Position numbers and translations under genes: made by a program. From the IMG/VR virus record IMGVR_UViG_3300037537_000138, positions 1 through 24,280 of that record: a stretch of 24,280 nucleotides of DNA. The stretch is one strand, 5' to 3'. Shown piece by piece: positions 9,764 through 17,637 of the stretch. This DNA comes from a virus. Every line of letters starts with the position of its first letter. Within the stretch, counting starts at the first letter, position 1. The notes beneath the pieces are model-generated. The model had not been told where the DNA came from and did not search any database. It worked only from the letters and a program-made list of their open reading frames with translations.

Positions 9764-10162
9764 TTAATTTATTACTTTTGTCATTTCGTAAGATGGTTTG
9801 TCATCAACTAACCATCCTAATTTTTTATGTGTTTCTATTAAATGTTTATTTCTACCTATTGAAAATATATATGTAATGCCTTGATCTTTTAACATATTTT
9901 CTGCTGATACAATTAAAAGTTCTATAGCCTTTGATCTATCTTCTTCTCTATATTCTGGATTAGATACAATCCATTCAAGTAAAGCACCTTTTGAATTTGT
10001 TATATAAATATAACAAGATACTATACTTACATCACCTTTCTCAACTATTAACCCGGTTGGTGGTAAATTTTCTTTTGGTATAACAGGCCATTTCCATTTT
10101 GCCCACCATTGTGATATAGTTTTATAGTCCTCATCACGAAGACGTCTTACATTTAATTTCAT
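9764..10162 (-). CDS. Small GNAT-fold acetyltransferase-like protein, 132 aa
   Basis: The start MKLNVRRLRDEDY (strand, then helix) is typical of GNAT N-termini. LEWIVSNPEYREEDRSKAIELLI fits the motif A strand-loop-helix, and the end has the usual helix plus LGW seen in motif B. In active enzymes the loop reads (Q/R)xxGx(G/A) and binds the acetyl-CoA pyrophosphate. Here it is R72-E-E-D-R-S77, with Asp and Ser in place of Gly and Gly/Ala, so CoA binding is doubtful. T7 gene 13, about 138 aa, lies at the same point before genes 14-16. A virion or assembly role is plausible; protein acetylation of the host is the alternative. The gap to the upstream gene is 10 bases. Confidence 0.75.
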   Translation of the reverse strand: MKLNVRRLRDEDYKTISQWWAKWKWPVIPKENLPPTGLIVEKGDVSIVSCYIYITNSKGALLEWIVSNPEYREEDRSKAIELLIVSAENMLKDQGITYIFSIGRNKHLIETHKKLGWLVDDKPSYEMTKVIN

Positions 10163-10172
10163 TTTATTTTAT

Positions 10173-11567
10173 TTATTTTGACGATAATATTACTTCACTA
10201 CTTCCACCAAATAATTCAGCTTTTTTAGCTGTAGCACCCTCTGTAGGTTCCCAATATCTAAATTCAAATTCTCCATAATAACCTTTTAATCCAGTTGTAT
10301 TAAAATAAGTATTATCTTGAAACATATCAACTGCTTTATTTCTTAATTCACTAAAGTATTTACCTTCTTTTTTAACAAAACCAATTGTTTCACCATCAAT
10401 ACTAGTCGATTCTTTTGGTATTTTATAAGCGTCATTTACATTATCATATGTATCATAACCAGTGATAGCATAACCACCTGTATTAAAACTCTCCATAGTC
10501 CAACCAGTGGTACCTTCATAATTAATAGTTAAAAAGTTTTTAATAAGATCTGGTTTATCATTTAATATTGTTTTTATATAAACTGGATCAGGGAAACTTA
10601 CTGCTCCATCAAGAACACCATCGGGTTCTTCATAAAATTTAGCTCTTGGAATAGTAGTATCATAATGTTTAAACATATTTTGACCAATTAATGTTTTATT
10701 TGGCCATGTATAATATTCATTATGTAAACTAACACCAAATGTTGGTTTAAATGTATAAAAACTAACCCAACCTTGTACATTCTCATCAAAAGCTAATGTT
10801 CTATATTCAGTTACAGCTGTATCTATTTCTGGAGAATTACCTGAAGCTTTACTAAGTATTCCACCATCAATTGTAGAACCTTGCAATGAAATAAAATATT
10901 TTTGTTTTTGTTCATCAAAGGATCCATATATATTATCACATAAAACTAGGTGATCTTTAAAAAAGTCTTTCATACCATATACAGATATAGGTGTTATACC
11001 ATCTTGTGATAACCTACAAACCACCCCTCTATATTGATCTGCAAAATATTTCCTATTACCAAATACTGCAAAACTTTCTGGATTTTTACTTATTCCAAAT
11101 TTTCCAGCATAAGGTGTAATTTGACCTATAATATTAGCACCAGAGGTTGTTATCGATTGACCTTCAGCAGTATAAATAGCATCTTTATCTATAAGAGCCC
11201 TATTAACTTTGTTTTCTTGAAAGATATTTAAATTAGTATCTTCAGCGTGTAATTTTTGTATACTACCTTGAGCTATATCAACAGCTCTTGTAATTTCTTC
11301 ACCAATAGGGAATTGATTTAATTCATTAAATTCAGTTCTAGAATTAAATATTCCACTATGTATCATGGCATTTGGTCTTTGGTATTCATCATATTTTTCA
11401 CTTACAATGTGAGCTCTAGCACCGTAATCCATACCTACACCATTAAATTCACCTTTTATTCTAGATTCTTCTATATGCCATTTACCAGTATCTTCAGTTG
11501 GTCCTGCCCCAACGCCACCAGCGATGACTATCGAATTAAAATACGCTATTTCTAATGTTACTGCCAT
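10173..11567 (-). CDS. Tail protein, probable propeller half of the tail nozzle, 464 aa
   Basis: The protein is rich in aromatic, Gly and Thr residues in short alternating strands, without signal peptide, membrane segment or Cys-rich region. Landmarks are GVGMDYGARAHIV with a nearby RPNAMIHSGIF, a stretch around residues 110-200 reading NIFQENKVNRALIDKDAIYT and then GKFGISKNPESFAVFG, and RLSQDGITPISVYGMKDFF. The pattern of an external-value check, a reference strand and 'is the surface here' loops recalls the beta-propeller of T7 gp12/P22 gp10-type nozzle proteins. This is structural intuition, not a matched family. It directly follows the 1265-residue tail protein (19 bases), whose N-terminus also looks nozzle-like, so the two may build one nozzle. 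It precedes the GNAT-like gene. Confidence 0.55.
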   Translation of the reverse strand: MAVTLEIAYFNSIVIAGGVGAGPTEDTGKWHIEESRIKGEFNGVGMDYGARAHIVSEKYDEYQRPNAMIHSGIFNSRTEFNELNQFPIGEEITRAVDIAQGSIQKLHAEDTNLNIFQENKVNRALIDKDAIYTAEGQSITTSGANIIGQITPYAGKFGISKNPESFAVFGNRKYFADQYRGVVCRLSQDGITPISVYGMKDFFKDHLVLCDNIYGSFDEQKQKYFISLQGSTIDGGILSKASGNSPEIDTAVTEYRTLAFDENVQGWVSFYTFKPTFGVSLHNEYYTWPNKTLIGQNMFKHYDTTIPRAKFYEEPDGVLDGAVSFPDPVYIKTILNDKPDLIKNFLTINYEGTTGWTMESFNTGGYAITGYDTYDNVNDAYKIPKESTSIDGETIGFVKKEGKYFSELRNKAVDMFQDNTYFNTTGLKGYYGEFEFRYWEPTEGATAKKAELFGGSSEVILSSK

Positions 11568-11586
11568 TTATTTATTTTTAAATATT

Positions 11587-14500
11587 TTAACATGATGAAC
11601 AAGTTCCCTCATCATTATTTAACGCTCCATCAACAACATACCACCTATGATTATTATAACCAAATACCCACCATCCCACTGTACCTGCGAATAATTTAGT
11701 TGTTTCAGCAGCATCTATATATAATATATTATTATAATGAACAGCTGTTGTTGTTGGTGCTGTCAATGCTGTACCTTGAGCGGCATAAATTGTATAAGAT
11801 GGAACAATACCACACATTGCATATTCACAAGCCGTATCTTCACTTTCATTTGACCAACCTCCTAAAGGAAGACTATCTAATTTTGTTGCTGTAAATGTAT
11901 TTGAAGCGCTTAATCCACCATCATCCGTGACCTTTAAGTCTAACGCTGCCGTTGTAGCAACACCAGGAAATATTGTACTTTCATTAGCCGCATAATCAAT
12001 ATTCGTTGTTACCCTCATTGTTCCTTGAGATGGTTGATCTACAGTAAGACCTGTAACCGCACCACCTGTAGATGGATAAGATAAATAACTAGTAGGTGTT
12101 AAATATTTTTGTCTTAATAATGTGTTGGCAGATCCATTAAACGCTTGAACACTTCCAACCACTACTCCACTACTTGATCCTGTAGGAATATTACCAGAAC
12201 CAGAATTTACAGCCGGAGAAAAGTTTGTTACTGAAACATCAAAATCCGCTGTAGTTGTTGCGGTATCACCATCTTGTGATGCTTTAATAGTTAATGTAAA
12301 TGTATCTTTCCCCGATAAGCTAGTGTGTGCAAATAAAGCATCGGTTCTTACTTCCCAATCACTAGAGTTAAGAACAATAGCAAAAGAACTTGTGTATGGA
12401 TTACCATTTCCATCAACAGCATTTAATAATTCAAAACTACTAATACTACCAGATGTAGCTGTAGCAGTTAATACACCTATTTTTGTTCCAGATGCTTCAT
12501 TTTCTACCCAAGTGGTAGCGTCTATCGCAACATCTTCTGGACCTCCAGACGCATTAGCAATCATTTCATTTAAATCATGTAATAAACCTCCAGTAGATGT
12601 TTCCCAAAATATATCAATATTTGATTTTACTGGTTCTGTTTCAAATACTGTTAAACCGTCAACATTAGCATAAGGATAACCAAGGGGTGTATTGGTACCT
12701 TCTACACTAGGATTAATATCTACATCACCCAATGTCACTGCTACTTGTTCAGTTCTTAAATTAGGTAATTCAGCAACCATTGGATTTTTATCATTATCAC
12801 GTACAAATTTATAAACCCTAACCCTAGCTGCACCAGTATCTGCTTCATTCACATCACTTGATAATCCTTGCTCAATTGCAGAACCTATACTTATAACATC
12901 CATATATTCTTGATCTACATTACCAATTACAGATTTGTAAGTTGGTGTATCTCCAGAATCTGCACCTTGTACTATTTTAGGATAAAGTCTAACTTCACTA
13001 CCTGCGATACCTTCTAATGTTCTATCACTTTCATGCACTGATCTAGGAACTTTATTTATATTATCACCATATAATGTTAACCACGATCTACCACTCTGAC
13101 TCACATCTTCATCACCACCAATTGTATTAACACCTGTACTTGTAAAACGTTTTGTTGTCCATGAGTTAGCTGGATGATTAGCGTATACATTATAATAATC
13201 TTGTTCTGTTTGTTTTACAACTAATCGCCAAGAATACCAACCATGAGGATTGGTAGCTATAGCATATAATTTTGAAGCTTCTACAACTCTCGAATCATTA
13301 AAAGTTATATTTAATGATCTACCATATGCTGCTTGAAGAGCACTCCAACTATATAGTTTAAACGATAACGTAATACTTGATAAATTAGCGGCGATTGATA
13401 TAGTTAAAGTAGTTGAACTTATAGCAGAAACCACTGTTCCAACAGTTATACCAGTACCTGTTATTGATTGACCTACTTCAATAAGACTATTAGCACCAGT
13501 TAAAGTAACTGTTGTTGATGAGCCAGTAGTACTACCCACTTGTGTAGTAACCGTAAACTTGTTTGCTAAATCATCTACTATAGCACCCACCGTTGTTGTG
13601 TCAGATAAATCTGAAGCCGAGTGTGTTGATAAAATAACTGGTGATTGTCTACCCCATCTGTCTGATAATACAACACCAACTTGATATGTTCTTCTTTGTT
13701 TTATATTATGGTATTTATATGTATTAAAAGTATTTTGTAAAACACCACTAATTAGAGCAAATTCATTATCACCTTTCCAATTGTGAGATGTTGTAAAATC
13801 AATACCTTTTCTATTATTTGTGTCTAATGGTAATTCGTAATTTTGTGTTATATTACCATAAATAAGTCTATTGGATATAAGTTCTTGAGCTTTAGCACGT
13901 ACAGGTATTTTATCACTAACCCTTATTAATTGTTTTTCAGGTAAAACCTTATATGGTTCTTTAGAATTGTATGTATATTTTACCGCCTGTCTATAATATA
14001 GTTGTTTAAATATTAATGATACACCATCACCCACTGTTATACCATCATTTAATGTTATAATATTAGTACTCGTGTTTACACCTGTCACGTAAAGTCTACC
14101 TGCAGAACCTAATATTGATGTACTCAGACGATCAAGTACCCAATCAGTTCCAACTACTTCACCTGCAGCATCTACATCATCAACTTTTAATGTTTCATCA
14201 TCAGTGTGTATTCCATCTGTTACAACAGTTGAATTATCTACTGATACTCCATATGATTCAATAGTTGCACTTCCTAGAGCATTCATGTCTATAGTATCAA
14301 TTAATCTTATTGCTAAACCATTTGATTCTTTTACTAATATTTCAATTTTACTTATTTTAAATGGATTACTATAAGTTGAACCTGGGTTTGCACCACCTTG
14401 AAATTCATTGATATTTGGTATAGGTATACGCATTATGACTTTATTATATGCGTTTTGCATAATAGGTAAAGTTGTATTTTCCCAAACATCTTCTACACTT

Positions 14501-15384
14501 ACAGGAACTTTAGGTTCATCACCCGTGCCTGTATCAGCAGTTGTAGAATTAATTTGATCTGGAGCCTGTTCTAAAATACCTGCATTTAAAGGTTTAAATA
14601 CAGATTGTGTAAAAGGTGATATAATTGAATATTGTCCATCACTAAATTTATATCTATATGCAAATCTAATAAATTTATCTTGCATATATTTAGATTCAAC
14701 ATCACCATCTCGAAGTAATGTTGTACCATCTCCTCTTGAGTATGCTGCATCTCCAACAACTACGTTTGTTTCATTTAAAAAAGGTTCTTGATATGGTGCT
14801 ATTTTTGCAACACCAATTTTTTCTTCACAATCATAATAACCTGCATCATAAGATGCGCTATTTGGATCAGCTATATTTAGATCAACTCCTCTTGGTTGGT
14901 TATAATCATCTGTCCAATATAAATAATTTTCAATAACATTAATACCTGTAATTAACTTTTTTTTATTAAAATTCAAATATCTTCCAGTAACAATTTCTAC
15001 AGGTTCAGCACTACCATCTTTCATAATGATACTACAATAATGAGTTACCCCAGTTCTTTCCATTGTAACTATATTTGCTTCAGAATCACTACTAAAATTA
15101 GTTGTAAACCAAAATATCCTATTTTTTGGCGTATCAACATAAGCACCTATAGTAGTATCACCAGAACTATTTCCACTTGGTTCGCTAGCGCCTAACGGCC
15201 AATCGATTTTATTATTATATGCTAATTTGTTTCCTAATATATTTTCAACAGCACCAACATCAGAATCTTCACTATTAGAAATTTGTACATTTTGAGCCTC
15301 CCTATATTCACCTTTAGGTATTAATCTTTCATCAAGATCTTTGTTCATTCTACCTTTAACAAAATAATTTTTTATTTCTGGCAT
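11587..15384 (-). CDS. Large tail nozzle/stabilisation-type protein with bead, cadherin-like and Cys-containing C-terminal domains, 1265 aa
   Basis: The N-terminus (MPEIKNYFVKGRMNKDLDE..., then GEYREAQNVQISNSE and VENILGN) is of the type seen at the start of P22 gp10/T7 gp12-like tail proteins in marine phages. Around 495-510 a segment NRLIYGN suits a propeller blade. Residues about 610-680 form a Thr/Ser/Gly bead with VGQSITGTGITVGT. Residues about 945-1055 look cadherin-like: a strand-rich repeat with GTKIGVLTATA, then TFTLTIKASQDGD and VSVTNFSPAV. The last 85 residues have four Cys (two near 1183-1188, two in the final GTCSSC) and aromatic-rich YIDAAET and WYVVDG segments, like fibre tips. 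The role is tail shaft or nozzle with attached receptor-facing domains. The start is 4 bases after the previous stop. Confidence 0.7.
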   Translation of the reverse strand: MPEIKNYFVKGRMNKDLDERLIPKGEYREAQNVQISNSEDSDVGAVENILGNKLAYNNKIDWPLGASEPSGNSSGDTTIGAYVDTPKNRIFWFTTNFSSDSEANIVTMERTGVTHYCSIIMKDGSAEPVEIVTGRYLNFNKKKLITGINVIENYLYWTDDYNQPRGVDLNIADPNSASYDAGYYDCEEKIGVAKIAPYQEPFLNETNVVVGDAAYSRGDGTTLLRDGDVESKYMQDKFIRFAYRYKFSDGQYSIISPFTQSVFKPLNAGILEQAPDQINSTTADTGTGDEPKVPVSVEDVWENTTLPIMQNAYNKVIMRIPIPNINEFQGGANPGSTYSNPFKISKIEILVKESNGLAIRLIDTIDMNALGSATIESYGVSVDNSTVVTDGIHTDDETLKVDDVDAAGEVVGTDWVLDRLSTSILGSAGRLYVTGVNTSTNIITLNDGITVGDGVSLIFKQLYYRQAVKYTYNSKEPYKVLPEKQLIRVSDKIPVRAKAQELISNRLIYGNITQNYELPLDTNNRKGIDFTTSHNWKGDNEFALISGVLQNTFNTYKYHNIKQRRTYQVGVVLSDRWGRQSPVILSTHSASDLSDTTTVGAIVDDLANKFTVTTQVGSTTGSSTTVTLTGANSLIEVGQSITGTGITVGTVVSAISSTTLTISIAANLSSITLSFKLYSWSALQAAYGRSLNITFNDSRVVEASKLYAIATNPHGWYSWRLVVKQTEQDYYNVYANHPANSWTTKRFTSTGVNTIGGDEDVSQSGRSWLTLYGDNINKVPRSVHESDRTLEGIAGSEVRLYPKIVQGADSGDTPTYKSVIGNVDQEYMDVISIGSAIEQGLSSDVNEADTGAARVRVYKFVRDNDKNPMVAELPNLRTEQVAVTLGDVDINPSVEGTNTPLGYPYANVDGLTVFETEPVKSNIDIFWETSTGGLLHDLNEMIANASGGPEDVAIDATTWVENEASGTKIGVLTATATSGSISSFELLNAVDGNGNPYTSSFAIVLNSSDWEVRTDALFAHTSLSGKDTFTLTIKASQDGDTATTTADFDVSVTNFSPAVNSGSGNIPTGSSSGVVVGSVQAFNGSANTLLRQKYLTPTSYLSYPSTGGAVTGLTVDQPSQGTMRVTTNIDYAANESTIFPGVATTAALDLKVTDDGGLSASNTFTATKLDSLPLGGWSNESEDTACEYAMCGIVPSYTIYAAQGTALTAPTTTAVHYNNILYIDAAETTKLFAGTVGWWVFGYNNHRWYVVDGALNNDEGTCSSC

Positions 15385-15388
15385 TTAA

Positions 15389-16543
15389 TTAACTTTTTAT
15401 TTGCTTAGATTTACCCCTCATTACTTGGGTAATCTCTGCTATTTTTAAATTAGATAATCTTAGTTTAGCATTCCTCATTGCTGCTCTTCGTTCTTTTCTA
15501 TATCTATTTATTATATATTCAGGAACAGTTATCCTTGTTGATAATAAATTAAAAACCAATGATTTATACACTGCATCTTCTGCAAATTTATGTACTTTCA
15601 TTTCTCCATCAGTACCTAAACCGTCAGATATATATTTTAAAGTAATTATTTTTTCTTTTAAATCACTACTAAAAGATATTTTACCATTTAATTCATCTAT
15701 TATAAATACACCATTTTGTTGTGCTGTTTCAGGATTTAATCCATATCTAAGACCTAGATTACTAGGTACTCTATTTAAATACTCATCAGGACTATTTAAA
15801 TTACCAGCTATATTACCTAATTGAAAATCTTGAAAATACTCACTAGTTAACGAATCACCTGTTAACAAATCACCTTCTGATGAAAATAAATAATCATAAT
15901 CAGAATCTTGTAATATTGATTCACTTGGTTTTGATGTTATTCTACTAGGATATATTATATGTTCAATACCAGCTAAATCAACCCATGATAATCTAACATA
16001 ATTTATATAATCTTGTGGCATTGGTATTGATAAACTTGGACCAACATCAATTTCTTGAATTTTTTCAACTCGACCTATATCATAACTAAATTCTTGTATA
16101 CATCGTTTAGTGTGAAATAATACTTCAGATCTTTTTACTGTGTTTATTAATTTACCATCCCCTACATAACCTATCATAAAATTATTAACTATATCTTTTA
16201 AAGATATATATCTATAATCCCCAAATATTTGTGTTAATAGTAATGCAATAACTGTATCGGTTTCAGCTATAGTTATACTATCAGATAAAGTTGATGTTAC
16301 ATTATCTACAGTTTTTTGAGTAAACGTGATTACCCCTGAAGCATAAGTATAATTATCTCTATCTTGTTCTTGACCATTTAATGTTACAATAAATTCACTT
16401 TCATTAGCTGGTGTGTGTGTGAAATCGGAATCAAACGTATATATAGCTCTTGGTATACTACCACTTATAGCACCTTCTGAACCTAACCATTTGTGTTTGT
16501 TATTGTAATATTGATAATGTGTTGTTGATCCTAATAGTCCCAT
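15389..16543 (-). CDS. Head-tail connector/tail tubular A-like protein with inserted surface domain, 384 aa
   Basis: After MGLLGSTTHYQYY the chain enters a segment (about residues 20-105) that reads like a fibre or bead domain: FIVTLNGQEQDRDNYTYASG followed by VITFTQ. The presumed core then begins with FGDYRYISLKDIVNNFMIGYVGDGKLI, followed by a helical stretch with EVLFHTKRCIQEFSYD and MPQDYINYVRLSWVD. This core pattern is familiar from adaptor/tubular-A-type proteins of marine podoviruses. The C-terminus is basic and helical (RYRKERRAAMRNAKLR), suited to contact the portal or DNA. The gene lies between another connector-type gene (2 bases upstream) and the nozzle-type gene. The function is inferred from pattern and order; the inserted domain is my interpretation. 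Confidence 0.65.
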   Translation of the reverse strand: MGLLGSTTHYQYYNNKHKWLGSEGAISGSIPRAIYTFDSDFTHTPANESEFIVTLNGQEQDRDNYTYASGVITFTQKTVDNVTSTLSDSITIAETDTVIALLLTQIFGDYRYISLKDIVNNFMIGYVGDGKLINTVKRSEVLFHTKRCIQEFSYDIGRVEKIQEIDVGPSLSIPMPQDYINYVRLSWVDLAGIEHIIYPSRITSKPSESILQDSDYDYLFSSEGDLLTGDSLTSEYFQDFQLGNIAGNLNSPDEYLNRVPSNLGLRYGLNPETAQQNGVFIIDELNGKISFSSDLKEKIITLKYISDGLGTDGEMKVHKFAEDAVYKSLVFNLLSTRITVPEYIINRYRKERRAAMRNAKLRLSNLKIAEITQVMRGKSKQIKS

Positions 16544-16545
16544 AT

Positions 16546-17580
16546 TTATTGTGCTTTAATTTGTGCGTTTGTTTGTGCTATTTGAGATGTTAATTGAGTT
16601 ATATCTGCTTGTTTCATAACTACTCCAGCCATACCCATTACGGCAAGTAGTAAATTTGTTTCTTCTTGTGGATGTAATTCAAAATTAGTTGAACCTTGTG
16701 TGGTTGTTAAATAAATATCTTCTGTTCTTAATGTTAAAACTAAATCATCAGCTCCAGTCCAACCTAACGCGTTTGATATAGTTATTGTATCACCCACAGC
16801 AAAACCTGAACCCACTATATTAACTATTACTGCAGTTACAGCACCACTACTTATTGTTAATGTTATACTAGCACCAGTACCACTACCACTTGTTGTTACT
16901 CCACTAGTTGTACCAACTATTATTGTTTGCGTACTCTCCATTAAACCTGAATTACCACCAGTTACAATACCTGTATCATTTGTACCTAATATTATACCAT
17001 AAGCAACATAAGGATTTGAATCATATATATTAGTACCATACGTTGCATTTCTAGTATATCCCCATCGTGGATCCGTTGGTACTTTAATATAATCAAGTGT
17101 TGCTGTTGTAATACTTGTAGGGTTAACTTGTATTGAAGTTGCTCCAGAAGAAGTTGTTGTTTTATAGTATATCGGATAATCTGTACTTGGTTTTGTCAAA
17201 GGAGATGACGATAAGTAAGGAAGTTCGTGTTTATCAACTAATTCAAATAGTAATGTTCTATCACTATTTATTAGTTCTATTATTTTATATATATCGGTTG
17301 GTAAACTACCAACACCTGTATCTAAAGTTACTGATGCTGTTTTGTAAAAAGCATCTATTTTTTCTTTTATTTTTGAGGGAGCGTCAGCATAACCTAAATT
17401 GGTTCTACCAATTGCATCAAGTTGCAACATTTTATTATACTCTGCAAATGCTATATCTAATAATTGCATTTGTGCTTGTCTAGCTATTTTATTAAATTCA
17501 TCGGGAGTTAAATAACCTCTTTGTTCTTTATTTAAAACCGATAAAACTGTTTTATATACTGTGTTTACGTTTATAGCCAT
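16546..17580 (-). CDS. Connector/tail-tube-type protein with inserted bead domain, 344 aa
   Basis: I start it at the ATG at 17580. An in-frame GTG at 17607 would add nine residues, but that codon lies inside a long hairpin stem and the ATG has the usual A-rich leader. The N-terminal half is helical (VYKTVLSVLNKEQRGY, then PDEFNKIARQAQMQLLDIAF). A middle part has the conserved-looking LDYIKVPTDPRWGYT, and the end is FELHPQEETNLLLAVMGMAGVVM plus a Gln-rich helix. Between these, about residues 195-290 form a Gly/Ser/Thr/Val bead with GASITLTISSGAVTAVIV and VGSGFAVGDTITIS, a repeat type often seen on phage surfaces. It is probably a head-completion or tail-tube ring. Confident as a gene, moderate on role. 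Confidence 0.65.
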   Translation of the reverse strand: MAINVNTVYKTVLSVLNKEQRGYLTPDEFNKIARQAQMQLLDIAFAEYNKMLQLDAIGRTNLGYADAPSKIKEKIDAFYKTASVTLDTGVGSLPTDIYKIIELINSDRTLLFELVDKHELPYLSSSPLTKPSTDYPIYYKTTTSSGATSIQVNPTSITTATLDYIKVPTDPRWGYTRNATYGTNIYDSNPYVAYGIILGTNDTGIVTGGNSGLMESTQTIIVGTTSGVTTSGSGTGASITLTISSGAVTAVIVNIVGSGFAVGDTITISNALGWTGADDLVLTLRTEDIYLTTTQGSTNFELHPQEETNLLLAVMGMAGVVMKQADITQLTSQIAQTNAQIKAQ

Positions 17581-17590
17581 AATTTCTTTT

Positions 17591-17631
17591 TTTATAGTAG
17601 TAGTCACCCAATAGAGTGACTACTCTATAAA
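17591..17631 (-). promoter_or_regulatory. Long intergenic RNA hairpin before the connector gene
   Basis: On the minus strand TTTATAG + AGTAGTCAC pairs with GTGACTACT + CTATAAA, giving 16 base pairs with one bulged A and an eight-base loop (TCTATTGG). A shorter, mutually exclusive hairpin (ATAGAGT, loop AGTC, ACTCTAT) uses the 5' half. The stem ends about 10 bases before the ATG of the connector gene. No T-run follows, so it is not an ordinary terminator. An RNase III-type processing site, a translation-control element or mRNA end protection are possible. Confidence 0.7.
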
Positions 17632-17637
17632 GTGTTA

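Noticed and set aside
11568-11586. AAATATTT-containing gap as a terminator or promoter
   Set aside because: It is a short AT palindrome without a GC stem or T-run; such sequences are expected by chance in this composition.
16546-17580. Diversity-generating retroelement target in the bead domain
   Set aside because: No reverse transcriptase or template repeat is visible in the window, and no A-biased duplicated segment was found.
17581-17607. GTG start at 17607 for the connector gene (353 aa)
   Set aside because: The GTG lies within the stem of the intergenic hairpin; the ATG at 17580 has a normal A-rich leader and begins the conserved-looking sequence.
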